64,000 nt of DNA from the NCBI RefSeq assembly GCF_023277115.1, contig NZ_JALQCS010000001.1:1854001-1918000 (forward strand), read 5' to 3'. A model generated the notes under the pieces. The model had not been told where the DNA came from. It worked only from the letters and a program-made list of their open reading frames with translations, and made no database searches. Both the position numbers and the translations under genes were made by a program. Source of the stretch: Acidithiobacillus acidisediminis (lineage in GTDB: Bacteria > Pseudomonadota > Gammaproteobacteria > Acidithiobacillales > Acidithiobacillaceae). Numbering within the stretch: position 1 is the stretch's first letter; every line of letters begins with the position of its first letter. Below are positions 8,116 through 16,681 of the stretch, piece by piece.

Positions 8116-8328
8116 ACAATCTCCTGAGCAACTACCTTCGGTTATAGCCGGAAGTTGGAAAATGTTCTTGTGCAGATTCTGCATGGCGGCTCTTCGCTTG
8201 GCCGTGCGCGCCTCAAGTGTTCGGATCTTGAAGAAGATGGCATGGCCTGTTGATCGCGGCACAGGCCTTGGCGTCTGGCTGGTCACGACGAACGAGAGGA
8301 AATAAAGTGCGGATAGGCAGCGCAAATC
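8116..8328. other. Region upstream of cas3
   Basis: A 213-bp stretch between the relaxase remnant and cas3. It should hold the promoter of the cas operon, but no pair of good -35/-10 hexamers stands out. The minus strand is open through most of it, but I see no recognisable protein. Confidence 0.35.
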
Positions 8329-10596
8329 ATGCCCATAAGTAGTAGCATCGCTCATGCCGCGAAAAATGCTGACGGATTTTGGCGTGATCCGCACGACCTA
8401 CTAGAGCATCTGAATAGTGTTGGTACGCTGGCCGCGACATTCGCGGAACAATATGGCGGCGACTGGGCCCGATTGGCCGGGCGCTGGCACGATCTCGGTA
8501 AATACCGCCCGCGCTTCCAGCGCTACATCCGCTTGGCCAGTGGCTTTGAGGTCGATGCACACATCAAGGGCGAAGCGGGCAAGGCGCCACATTCTACGGC
8601 GGGGGCCATGCTTGCAACGGATCGCTTCGGTGCGGCGGGTCGAGTGCTGGCCTATCTAATCGCTGGACATCATGCGGGACTCGCAGACTGGTTTGGAGGG
8701 CTGGATGTGCGACTGAGCAACGCAGATAGTCGTGATGAACTCAATGAAGCACTGGCCGAAAATCCGCCCGCAGAATTACTGGATACTGGTGGCTTCAAGC
8801 CAGATTTGCGCATCATCCCAGGTGGCAAGAATGGCTTTGCCCTGTGGGTGCGCATGCTATTCTCGGCGCTGGTGGATGCAGACTTCCTCGACACCGAGCG
8901 CTACATGGACCCGGACAAGTTCGCGCAACGTAACTGCTGGCCTGCGCTTGCCGAGCTAGAGCCCCGCTTCGACGCTCACATGGCGCAGCTGGCTACACTG
9001 GCCCTGCCCACGGCGGTCAACGCCATCCGCGCAGATATTCTGCGCCAGTGTCGGGAAAAAGCCGCGCTCACTCCGGGCCTTTTCTCGCTCACCGTGCCCA
9101 CTGGTGGCGGTAAGACACTCTCGGCTATGGCATTCGCCCTGGCCCATGCGCAAGTACACGGCAAGCGCCGGGTCATTCACGTCATCCCCTACACCAGTAT
9201 CATCGAGCAGACGGCAGACGTCTTCCGCAGCATCTTCGGCGAAGTGGTCATCGAGCATCACAGCAATGCCGAATCCGAACCCAGCCAGGAAAACCACGCT
9301 TCACGCTTGGCTTGCGAAAATTGGGACGCGCCCGTTATCGTTACCACCAACGTGCAGTTTTTCGAGTCACTGTTCGCCGCCCGGACATCGCGCTGCCGCA
9401 AGCTACATAATCTGGTGGATAGCGTCGTCATCCTCGATGAAGCGCAGCTGTTGCCTCCGGAATTTCTACAGCCGATGCTCGACGTACTCAATCTGTTGAC
9501 GCAGCACTACGGCGTGACCGTGGTGCTGTCCACCGCCACGCAGCCCGCCTTGAGCACTCGCGCCTATTTTGACGCGCGCCAGAACCTGCGCGGCCTGGAC
9601 AATGTGCGTGAAATCATCAGCGATCCTGATGCGCTCTACCATTCACTGGAACGCGTGCGGGTACTTCTACCTGCAGATTGGCATACACCCATAGAATGGC
9701 CGCAGCTGGCGTCGGAATTGGCCGCACACGACTCGGTGCTCGCTATCGTCAATACCCGCAACGATGCTCGCGCGTTGTGGGAGCAGATGCAGAAGATCGA
9801 TGCGGGGACGCTGCATCTGTCCGCGCTGATGTGCGGCGCCCACCGTTCGCTGGTCATCGCCGACATCAAGGCGCGACTAAAAGCCGGCATACCTACGCGT
9901 GTGGTCAGCACCCAACTGATCGAAGCGGGCGTGGACGTGGATTTCCCTGTGGTATTTCGTGCGCTCGCAGGGCTCGATTCCATCGCCCAAGCGGCAGGGC
10001 GCTGCAACCGCGAGGGCCACTTGGCCGCCAAAGGCAAGGTCGTCATTTTCGTGCCGCCTAAGCCCGCTCCACCCGGGCTTCTGCGTCGTGGCGAGGACGC
10101 TTGTCGCAGCGTTCTGTACGGCGACACCGAGCAGCCGCTTGCGCTCGAGTGCTTCGCCCGCTATTTCGAGCGTTTGTACCATGCCTGTGAACTCGACAAA
10201 AAAGGCATCTGCGATGACTTGTTCATGGCCGACAACGCGCTTGACGGACGCGAACTGGCCGTCAATTTCCGCACCGCAGCAGAGAAATTCAAATTGATTT
10301 CAGATGAAGACAGCATGCCCATCGTTGTGCGTTACCAGGGCGTTAATGGCCAGGACGACAGCATCAACAAGTGGCTAGCGACCTTGCGTAAAGATGGTCC
10401 CGAACGCTGGCTGATGCGCAAGCTGCAGCGCTACACTGTTAACCTGCATCGCATCCAAGCCATGCAACTGCTCCGACAAGGCGACATTGAGGAAATCATG
10501 CCTGGGCTGTTCGCGCAAGTGAGCGATTGGCTGTACGACACCACCCTTGGCCTCAATCCCGAGGGCACTCCGGTTCACCCTGTTTGCATCGCATGA
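8329..10596 (+). CDS. cas3: CRISPR-associated helicase-nuclease Cas3 (type I-C)
   Basis: A 755-residue Cas3 with an N-terminal HD nuclease and a C-terminal superfamily 2 helicase. Seen: H27 in LLEHLNS, the H54-D55 pair in GRWHDLGKY, a further His pair in AGHHAGLADW; Walker A TGGGKT at about residue 258; DEAQ box at about 369; STATQP (motif III) and STQLIEAGVDVDFP and QAAGRCNREG (motifs V and VI). It cuts and unwinds DNA at targets marked by the Cascade complex. All catalytic motifs are intact, so interference should be functional. It is the first gene of the operon, and cas5 begins 8 bp after its stop. Confidence 0.96.
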   Translation: MPISSSIAHAAKNADGFWRDPHDLLEHLNSVGTLAATFAEQYGGDWARLAGRWHDLGKYRPRFQRYIRLASGFEVDAHIKGEAGKAPHSTAGAMLATDRFGAAGRVLAYLIAGHHAGLADWFGGLDVRLSNADSRDELNEALAENPPAELLDTGGFKPDLRIIPGGKNGFALWVRMLFSALVDADFLDTERYMDPDKFAQRNCWPALAELEPRFDAHMAQLATLALPTAVNAIRADILRQCREKAALTPGLFSLTVPTGGGKTLSAMAFALAHAQVHGKRRVIHVIPYTSIIEQTADVFRSIFGEVVIEHHSNAESEPSQENHASRLACENWDAPVIVTTNVQFFESLFAARTSRCRKLHNLVDSVVILDEAQLLPPEFLQPMLDVLNLLTQHYGVTVVLSTATQPALSTRAYFDARQNLRGLDNVREIISDPDALYHSLERVRVLLPADWHTPIEWPQLASELAAHDSVLAIVNTRNDARALWEQMQKIDAGTLHLSALMCGAHRSLVIADIKARLKAGIPTRVVSTQLIEAGVDVDFPVVFRALAGLDSIAQAAGRCNREGHLAAKGKVVIFVPPKPAPPGLLRRGEDACRSVLYGDTEQPLALECFARYFERLYHACELDKKGICDDLFMADNALDGRELAVNFRTAAEKFKLISDEDSMPIVVRYQGVNGQDDSINKWLATLRKDGPERWLMRKLQRYTVNLHRIQAMQLLRQGDIEEIMPGLFAQVSDWLYDTTLGLNPEGTPVHPVCIA

Positions 10597-10604
10597 GAGG
10601 TCTT

Positions 10605-11270
10605 ATGAAGCCTTACTGCCTTGAACTTTCTGGCCCCTACGCCTGTTTCACCCGGCCGGAAATGAAGGTCGAACGGGTGAGCTACGACGTGATGACTCCT
10701 TCGGCCGCACGCGCCTGCTTCGAGGCGATTCTTTGGAAGCCAGCAATCCGCTGGCATGTGCGCCGCATCGAGGTGCTCAAACCCATCCGCTGGATCAATC
10801 TGCGGCGTAACGAGGTGGCTGGTGTGGTCTCCAGCCACAATGTCCAGACCGCTATGAAGAATGGTCAAGGCGACCTAGCTCTCTATATTGAGGATGACCG
10901 CCAGCAGCGCGCCGGGCTGTTCTTACGCGATGTGGCATACCGGGTGCATGCCGATCTGGAGTTCCTGCCCGCGCACGACCCTGAGGCCCGCGCACCGAAG
11001 TATCACGAGATGTTCGAGCGCCGCGCGGCCAAGGGCCAATGCGTCAATCAGCCCTACCTCGGCACCCGTGAGTTCGCGGCGCATTTCCGGCTCGTTGACG
11101 ATAAAGCCACCGAGCCACAACCTATCGATGAATCCCGCGACTTAGGTTTCATGCTGCACGATTTGGACTTCTCCAACCCAGCCGACCCACAGCCGCGCTT
11201 TTTCCGCGCGCGCATGGAGCAAGGCGTGGTGCATGTTCCAGCCTGGGACAGCGCGGAGGTGCGGAGATGA
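10605..11270 (+). CDS. cas5: Type I-C Cas5 (Cas5d/Cas5c), pre-crRNA endonuclease
   Basis: A 221-residue Cas5 protein of the I-C kind. MKPYCLELSGPYACFTRPEMKVERVSYDVMTPSAARACFEAILWKPAIRW is the canonical start, with the family's glycine-rich and Y/P-rich N-terminal block. In type I-C, which lacks Cas6, Cas5 cleaves the CRISPR transcript within the repeat and stays bound to the crRNA 5' handle. The start at 10605 follows GAGAGG; the longer upstream frame (from 10527) runs into cas3. It overlaps cas8c by the 4-bp ATGA, implying coupled translation. Confidence 0.95.
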   Translation: MKPYCLELSGPYACFTRPEMKVERVSYDVMTPSAARACFEAILWKPAIRWHVRRIEVLKPIRWINLRRNEVAGVVSSHNVQTAMKNGQGDLALYIEDDRQQRAGLFLRDVAYRVHADLEFLPAHDPEARAPKYHEMFERRAAKGQCVNQPYLGTREFAAHFRLVDDKATEPQPIDESRDLGFMLHDLDFSNPADPQPRFFRARMEQGVVHVPAWDSAEVRR

Positions 11271-13021
11271 TTCTGCAAGCTCTGAATCGTTACTACGACC
11301 GGGTTGACAGCTTGCCGCGCGAGGGATGGGTGCGCCGTGGCGTCGATTATGTCGTTGTTCTCGACGAGCAGGGTGAATGCGTCAACCTCGAAGCTGTCGG
11401 AGAACGGAGTAAAGGTAAGACCATTCCGCGCGACATGCTGGTTACCGCCATCGGCAAGCAGGCGATGAAGCACACCAACAGCGGCAAGGATGCCAATCTG
11501 CTCTGGGACAACGCCAGTTTCGTGTTTGGCAAAGGCAATAAGGGCGACGTCAAGCTGTGTGGCTTCATAGACACTCTTCAAGAATGGCTTGGTGACCTAA
11601 ACGATAAAGGCGTCGAAGCCGTGCGTCGGTTCTGCATCAACCTTCGTGACAACCCCGAAGCCTCCACAGCATTAGTACATCGTTTCCAAGCCAAAGACGA
11701 TTTCGAGAAGCGCGACCCAGTTCTGATCTTTCGCCTTATCTCCGATATGGAGGGCATTCACCTACGTCCCGCCGTCCGCGATGCATACGAAACAGCGCTG
11801 GCCGCTTCGCAAGCCGGCAGCGAACTGCACGGCAATTGCTTAGTAACCGGTGAGGTTGATGTGCCACTTGCACCGAACGAATCCGTCATAAAGGGCGTTT
11901 GGGGCGGGCAGTCTGCCGGGTGCAATATCATTTCCTTCAACGCCCGCGCATTTGAGTCCTACGGCAAACGCGAACGCAATGGTGAAAACGCGCCGGTCAG
12001 CTTGCATGCTTCATTCGCCTACACCACCGCATTGAATCACCTGTTGGCATCGAAGCAGCGCATTCAGGTCGGTGATACCTCCACTGTGTTCTGGGCCGAG
12101 GAGCCCCACGAGTTGGAAGATACATTGACCGATCTCTTCGGCGAACCACTCAAGGACAACCCGGACAAAAACACTGAAGCGATCAAGGCCCTGTATACGT
12201 CCGTAGCGTCGGGGCAGTTCAGTGTCGGCAGGCCGGATACCCGCTTCCATGTGCTCGGCCTTGCACCCAACGCAGCGCGCATCAGCATCCGCTTTTGGGA
12301 AACTGCCACAGCCAGCGAGTTGGCGCGGCGCATCAGGCAGCACTTCGAGGATGTGGCCATCGTCCACACCATCTACGAACCTGAACATCTGTCATTATTT
12401 CGCCTGCTCACCGGCGTGGCGCTACTGAACAAGTCTGACAACATCCCGCCCAACCTCGGCGGCGAAGTCATGCGCGCCATCCTCGAAGGCCTGCCTTATC
12501 CGGCCACCCTGCTCAATCTGGCTGTGGCGCGCTGCCGCGCCGAGCAAAAACCCACCTATGCCCGCGCCGCTGCCATCAAGGGCAGTATTAACCGCTGGAT
12601 TCGTTCACGTCATACCCAAGAGAAGGAGTTCGCGCCCATGCTCGATCCATCCAATGCCAACCCGGCCTATCGGCTGGGTCGACTGTTCGCCACGCTGGAA
12701 AAAATCCAGGAAGACGCCAGCCCCGGACTCAACGCCACCATCCGCGACCGCTACTATGGCGCGGCGTCGAGCACCCCAGCTGCGGTGTTCCCGACGCTGC
12801 TGCGGTTAAATAAGCACCACCTCGGCAAGCTGGCCGCCGGTCTCGCGATCACCCGTGAGAGGCTGATTGGCGAAATCATGGACGGTTTCGATGCCACCGC
12901 CTTCCCGCCGCGTATCCTGCCCCTGCCAGACCAGGCGCGTTTCGCCCTCGGCTACTACCAGCAACGCCAAGCCTTTTTCAGTAAACCCTCCCCCGTCACC
13001 GTCAAGGAGCAAACCCTATGA
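11267..13021 (+). CDS. cas8c: Type I-C large Cascade subunit Cas8c (Csd1)
   Basis: A 584-residue Csd1-family protein, the large subunit that recognises the PAM and helps load Cas3. Recognisable segments are [13 protein letters not shown] at the start, [23 protein letters not shown] (typically SFN...AFxSYG in Csd1) and [25 protein letters not shown] near the C-terminus. It is close to the usual family length and undisturbed. The start overlaps cas5 by 4 bp and the stop overlaps cas7 by 4 bp. Confidence 0.95.
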   Translation: MILQALNRYYDRVDSLPREGWVRRGVDYVVVLDEQGECVNLEAVGERSKGKTIPRDMLVTAIGKQAMKHTNSGKDANLLWDNASFVFGKGNKGDVKLCGFIDTLQEWLGDLNDKGVEAVRRFCINLRDNPEASTALVHRFQAKDDFEKRDPVLIFRLISDMEGIHLRPAVRDAYETALAASQAGSELHGNCLVTGEVDVPLAPNESVIKGVWGGQSAGCNIISFNARAFESYGKRERNGENAPVSLHASFAYTTALNHLLASKQRIQVGDTSTVFWAEEPHELEDTLTDLFGEPLKDNPDKNTEAIKALYTSVASGQFSVGRPDTRFHVLGLAPNAARISIRFWETATASELARRIRQHFEDVAIVHTIYEPEHLSLFRLLTGVALLNKSDNIPPNLGGEVMRAILEGLPYPATLLNLAVARCRAEQKPTYARAAAIKGSINRWIRSRHTQEKEFAPMLDPSNANPAYRLGRLFATLEKIQEDASPGLNATIRDRYYGAASSTPAAVFPTLLRLNKHHLGKLAAGLAITRERLIGEIMDGFDATAFPPRILPLPDQARFALGYYQQRQAFFSKPSPVTVKEQTL

Positions 13022-13950
13022 GTATCGCCAATCGCTATGACTTTGTGCTGCTATTTGATGTGAAAGACGGTAATCCCAATGGCGACCCTGATGCCGGCAA
13101 CTTGCCGCGCCTGGATGCCGAAACCGGACATGGGCTGGTGACTGACGTAGCATTGAAGCGCAAGGTACGTAACTTCGTGGCCATGACTCGCGATCAGGAT
13201 GAACGCGACCCGCAGCCGGGAGAAAAGCGTTTTGAGATTTACGTGCGCGAGAAAGCCATCCTCAATCTACAAAACCAGCGTGCTTACTCCGCGCTGCAGC
13301 TAGATGTGGAACCGGCTGAGGCCGATTCCGACGGAGCCCCAGAGAAAAAACCTGTCAAAAAGCGTAAGGGTGGCGGCGACGAAGTGAACAAGGCCAGAGA
13401 CTGGATGTGCCAGAATTTTTTCGACGTACGCACCTTCGGAGCGGTTATGTCCACCGGCATCAACTGCGGCCAAGTGCGCGGACCAGTGCAGCTCACCTTT
13501 GCGCGTTCGGTCGATCCTATCATCGCGCAAGAGCATTCGATTACCCGCATGGCCGTAGCTACCGAAGCTGAAGCCGAAAAGCAGGGAGGCGATAATCGTA
13601 CCATGGGCCGCAAGCACACCGTTCCATACGGCCTCTATGTCGCGCATGGCTTCATCTCCAGCTTCCTCGCCAGGCAGACCGGTTTTTCAGACGCCGACCT
13701 AGAACTGCTATGGCAGGCGCTTGGCCAGATGTTTGACCATGACCGCTCGGCTGCGCGCGGGGAAATGGCAACACGCAGGCTGTACGTGTTCAAGCACGAG
13801 TCGGAGTTGGGCAATGCGCCGGCGCACTCGCTATTCGAGCGCATCCAGGTGGTGCGAAAGGTAGACGTGCCGCGCAGCTTCGCGGACTATGAAGTCGTCG
13901 TGAACGAGGCGGAGTTGCCCTCAGGCGTGACGCTTCTAAGCATGGTTTAA
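13018..13950 (+). CDS. cas7: Type I-C Cascade backbone Cas7 (Csd2)
   Basis: A 310-residue Csd2/Cas7 protein, the subunit that polymerises along the crRNA spacer. [33 protein letters not shown] is the family signature (FDVxxxNPNGDPD) forming the RRM core; [28 protein letters not shown] and [20 protein letters not shown] are further conserved blocks. An acidic-to-basic linker near residues 98-125 ([14 protein letters not shown]) may be a flexible loop. It is followed 4 bp later by the end of the convergent toxin gene, so the cas transcript must read through that module to reach cas4. Confidence 0.96.
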   Translation: MSIANRYDFVLLFDVKDGNPNGDPDAGNLPRLDAETGHGLVTDVALKRKVRNFVAMTRDQDERDPQPGEKRFEIYVREKAILNLQNQRAYSALQLDVEPAEADSDGAPEKKPVKKRKGGGDEVNKARDWMCQNFFDVRTFGAVMSTGINCGQVRGPVQLTFARSVDPIIAQEHSITRMAVATEAEAEKQGGDNRTMGRKHTVPYGLYVAHGFISSFLARQTGFSDADLELLWQALGQMFDHDRSAARGEMATRRLYVFKHESELGNAPAHSLFERIQVVRKVDVPRSFADYEVVVNEAELPSGVTLLSMV

Positions 13951-13954
13951 GATG

Positions 13955-14248
13955 CTACCGCCGCCCGGACCAATACCCCGGACGACGACGGTCACTGGCG
14001 ATGGCGAGTACCCGCAGGTGGCCGCTATCGATACGATAAATGATCGAGTAGGGATAACGACGAATGATTATTCTGCGCGTATCGCCAGAGGAAGGCGCGC
14101 CGATAGCTGGGTGCGCGCTGATCAATTGCAAGCTGCGCTGCACTTCGTTTCTGAAGTGCATTGCATGCGCTTCCCCAGCTTCATCGGCGTACCAGATTGC
14201 TGCGTCAGCAAATTCTTGCCGGGCTGCTGGGTTGAACGAGATTTTCAC
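13955..14248 (-). CDS. RelE/ParE-superfamily toxin
   Basis: A 97-residue toxin starting at a GTG whose last bases overlap the antitoxin stop (GTGA). The sequence VKISFNPAARQEFADAAIWYADEAG ... TRRIIIRRYPYSIIYRID ... VLAIASDRRRPGYW is the common ParE/RelE plan: an N-terminal helix pair, the central RR(Y)PYxIIYR strand and a terminal AIAxxRRRPGYW. ParE members poison gyrase and RelE members cut mRNA; the sequence does not decide which. It is read against the cas genes and its stop lies 4 bp from the cas7 stop. Confidence 0.88.
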   Translation of the reverse strand: MKISFNPAARQEFADAAIWYADEAGEAHAMHFRNEVQRSLQLISAHPAIGAPSSGDTRRIIIRRYPYSIIYRIDSGHLRVLAIASDRRRPGYWSGRR

Positions 14249-14496
14249 CGCGTCCGTTTGGCGATAAGGGCATCGACTTCCTCGAACACCTTTTCGGCAG
14301 GAATCCACTGCGTGTGTCCCGCTTCCAAGTCGGCTACACGCCGGGCAATTTCTTCATCCCAGGCCTTAGCAATGGTCTCTGGAGAATCCTCTGGCTCCTC
14401 TTCCAAGCTCACGATGAGACGATGGGCTAGCTCGCTGCGCTCGTGCGGCGAAAGCTGCAAGGCTTGGTTTTCAATCTCTTGGAGTATCGCGACCAT
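14245..14496 (-). CDS. Addiction-module antitoxin (RelB/StbD-like, PF09720 type)
   Basis: An 83-residue acidic helical protein: VAILQEIENQALQLSPHERSELAHRLIVSLEEE followed by AKAWDEEIARRVADLEAGHTQWIPAEKVFEEVDALI. This is the addiction module protein type usually paired upstream of a ParE/RelE toxin. Gene order (antitoxin first) and 4-bp overlap with the toxin are as expected. Its start at 14496 lies 47 bp from the divergent cas4 ATG at 14544, so its promoter must lie in or near cas4's own upstream region. Confidence 0.85.
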   Translation of the reverse strand: MVAILQEIENQALQLSPHERSELAHRLIVSLEEEPEDSPETIAKAWDEEIARRVADLEAGHTQWIPAEKVFEEVDALIAKRTR

Positions 14497-14543
14497 GATT
14501 TGCCTCGTATCATTGCTGCCTTATGTAACAGGATAGCACCTGC

Positions 14544-15170
14544 ATGGTGACCGATACAGACCCCATTCCCCTCTCCGCTCTTCAGCACTGGACCTACTGC
14601 CCGCGACAGTGCGGCCTGATCCACCTGGAGCAGCAGTTTGCGGAGAATATCCACACGGCACGCGGGCAGGCAGTGCATCATTTGGTGGACACGCCCGGCT
14701 ACGAGGTCCGGCACGGAGTGCGGGTGGAACGGGCGTTGCCGCTGTGGTCGGACCGGCTGGGGCTAATCGGCAAGGCAGATCTGGTGGAATTCCACCCCGA
14801 CGGTACAGTGTTTCCTGTGGAATTCAAGCATGGGCGAAAACAACAAAAGATCCATGACGACATTCAACTTGCCGCCCAAGCCATCTGTCTGGAAGACATG
14901 CTGTGTCGACCGGTTCCGCAAGGGGCAATTTTCCATGCCAGCAGCCACCGCCGACGTGTGGTGAGCATCACCCCCGAACTTCGAGCACTGGTGGTGGAAG
15001 CTGCGGAGGCTATTCGCGCCATGCTCACTTCCGGCAAGCTGCCGTCTCCGGTGAATGACGCACGCTGCAAGGAATGCTCACTCAGGGACATTTGCCAGCC
15101 TGAGGCCCTGACCTCCCTTGAAAAGCAGCGTGAGCAACACACGCGCTTATTTGATGCGGAATGGCCATGA
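14544..15170 (+). CDS. cas4: CRISPR-associated exonuclease Cas4
   Basis: A 208-residue RecB-like Fe-S nuclease that trims prespacers and helps set PAM and orientation during acquisition. The four iron-sulfur cysteines are available as C19/C23 (YCPRQC) near the N-terminus and C175, C178, C184 (CKECSLRDIC) near the C-terminus. RecB-nuclease residues are visible in GKADLVEF (D79) and FPVEFKHG (E93, K95). It is separated from cas7 by the toxin-antitoxin pair, but its stop overlaps the cas1 start, so the adaptation genes remain coupled. Confidence 0.95.
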   Translation: MVTDTDPIPLSALQHWTYCPRQCGLIHLEQQFAENIHTARGQAVHHLVDTPGYEVRHGVRVERALPLWSDRLGLIGKADLVEFHPDGTVFPVEFKHGRKQQKIHDDIQLAAQAICLEDMLCRPVPQGAIFHASSHRRRVVSITPELRALVVEAAEAIRAMLTSGKLPSPVNDARCKECSLRDICQPEALTSLEKQREQHTRLFDAEWP

Positions 15171-16201
15171 TCACCCTGCAAAACACTCTCTACGTAATGA
15201 CCCCACAGGCTTATGTCCACTTGGACAACACAACATTGCGAGTAGACGTGGAGCATGAAAAACGCCTACAAGTGCCCCTGCACCATGTGGGCGCGCTGGT
15301 TTGTTTTGGCAACGTGATGGTCTCGCCTGCCTTGGTGCATCGTTTGGCCGACGAAGGGAAGTCCCTGGTGCTGCTGGATGGCTTCGGTCGCTTCAAAGCA
15401 CGCATGGAAGGACCGATCTCAGGAAACATCCTGCTTCGCCAAGCCCAATATCGGAGCGCCAACGACGCTGCAATAACACTGGAACTAGCCCGTTCCTGTG
15501 TAGCGGGCAAAATCCGTAATAGCCGCACGCTGTTACAACGTGGAGCTAGGGAAGCCAAAGATCTGGAGGACGCGAACCAATTGAATATAGCTACTAAACA
15601 CTTGGCTGCATCCCTGCGCTCCACAGCAGAGGCATCAGGAGTAGACGAGCTACGGGGGATCGAAGGCGACGCAGCACGCTTTTACTTCTCGGCGTTCAAT
15701 TACATCATTAAGCCCAACATGCGTACGCAATTTCAGTGGAACGGCCGCACAAGGCGCCCGCCCCTGGACAAGCTCAATGCCCTGTTATCCTTTCTCTATT
15801 CCATGCTGATGAATGACTGCCGTTCCGCCCTAGAGACGGTTGGCCTTGATCCCCAGCTCGGATTCTTGCACGTAATGCGCCCTGGCCGGGCAGCATTGGC
15901 TCTTGATCTACAGGAAGAATTCCGTGCCGCCATTTGCGACCGGTTCGCGCTCACTCTAGTCAACCGTGGTCAACTCAGCAACGGCGATTTTGAAGAACGA
16001 GAAGGTGGGGCAGTACTGCTTGCGGACAAAGGTCGACGTAAAGTCGTGGCTGCGTGGCAGGAGCGGAAGCAGGAGGAAATCACCCATCCCTTGCTGGATC
16101 AAAAAATGCCCATTGGCCTGCTGCCCTTCGTGCAAGCACGCTTGATGGCACGTAGCATTCGGGGAGAGATGGTCAGTTACTTACCCTATCTGGCGCGTTG
16201 A
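15167..16201 (+). CDS. cas1: CRISPR integrase Cas1 (type I-C)
   Basis: A 344-residue Cas1, the metal-dependent integrase that inserts spacers. Conserved metal ligands are E166 (RGIEGDAAR), H235 (GFLHVMRPG) and D247/E250 (LALDLQEEF). [19 protein letters not shown] at the N-terminus is the I-C type start. I use the ATG at 15167, which makes the 4-bp ATGA overlap with cas4 seen elsewhere in this operon; an ATG two codons upstream (15161) is also possible. cas2 follows after 10 bp. Confidence 0.96.
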   Translation: MITLQNTLYVMTPQAYVHLDNTTLRVDVEHEKRLQVPLHHVGALVCFGNVMVSPALVHRLADEGKSLVLLDGFGRFKARMEGPISGNILLRQAQYRSANDAAITLELARSCVAGKIRNSRTLLQRGAREAKDLEDANQLNIATKHLAASLRSTAEASGVDELRGIEGDAARFYFSAFNYIIKPNMRTQFQWNGRTRRPPLDKLNALLSFLYSMLMNDCRSALETVGLDPQLGFLHVMRPGRAALALDLQEEFRAAICDRFALTLVNRGQLSNGDFEEREGGAVLLADKGRRKVVAAWQERKQEEITHPLLDQKMPIGLLPFVQARLMARSIRGEMVSYLPYLAR

Positions 16202-16211
16202 GGACCGAATC

Positions 16212-16502
16212 ATGCTTATTATCGTCACGTATGATGTCTCCACTGAAACCGCGGCTGGTCGCAAGCGGCTTCGCCGTGTGGCCAAAGCCTGTGAGCGTGT
16301 CGGCCAAAGAGTGCAAAAGTCCGTATTCGAATGCCAGGTCAATGCAATACAATATGAAGCTTTCGAGCGCGAGTTACTGGCAGAAATCGATGAAAAGGAG
16401 GACAATCTGCGCTTCTATCGCATCTCTGAACCAACCGATCTCCGCATCAAGCAATATGGCACCTTCCGGTCCATCGATTTCACGGCTCCCCTCGTCATTT
16501 GA
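16212..16502 (+). CDS. cas2: CRISPR adaptation protein Cas2
   Basis: A 96-residue Cas2 with the ferredoxin-like start [13 protein letters not shown] (D8 is the conserved acidic residue), [26 protein letters not shown] and the terminal RFYRI and IKQYG segments of type I-C Cas2. It dimerises and bridges two Cas1 dimers. It is the last cas gene and is followed by the CRISPR leader. Confidence 0.96.
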   Translation: MLIIVTYDVSTETAAGRKRLRRVAKACERVGQRVQKSVFECQVNAIQYEAFERELLAEIDEKEDNLRFYRISEPTDLRIKQYGTFRSIDFTAPLVI

Positions 16503-16681
16503 GGCGCGAACCCGGTTCGTCGCTCTTGAACCCGCCGTTTCGCGCACCGCTCAACGTATTGTTTATATTCCATTCTATGATATGTTCCTTGCGGTGAACC
16601 GATGTCTCAAACGCCTCTTGCTCAGGTTCGCGCAAAGAATAGAAAAAGTTCTTTTACAACAGACGGTTGTATGTTTGTGGG
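16503..16681 (+). promoter_or_regulatory. CRISPR leader
   Basis: The 179 bp between cas2 and the first repeat are noncoding, with an AT-rich core (about 16555-16585, TTTATATTCCATTCTATGAT) and an AT-rich end next to the first repeat. By position this is the leader that carries the array promoter and the integration-host contact sites. No single -35/-10 pair is clear. Confidence 0.7.

Noticed and set aside
13952-14536. A 194-residue plus-strand frame between cas7 and cas4
   Set aside because: It is antisense to the well-defined toxin-antitoxin pair and shows no cas or other recognisable sequence.
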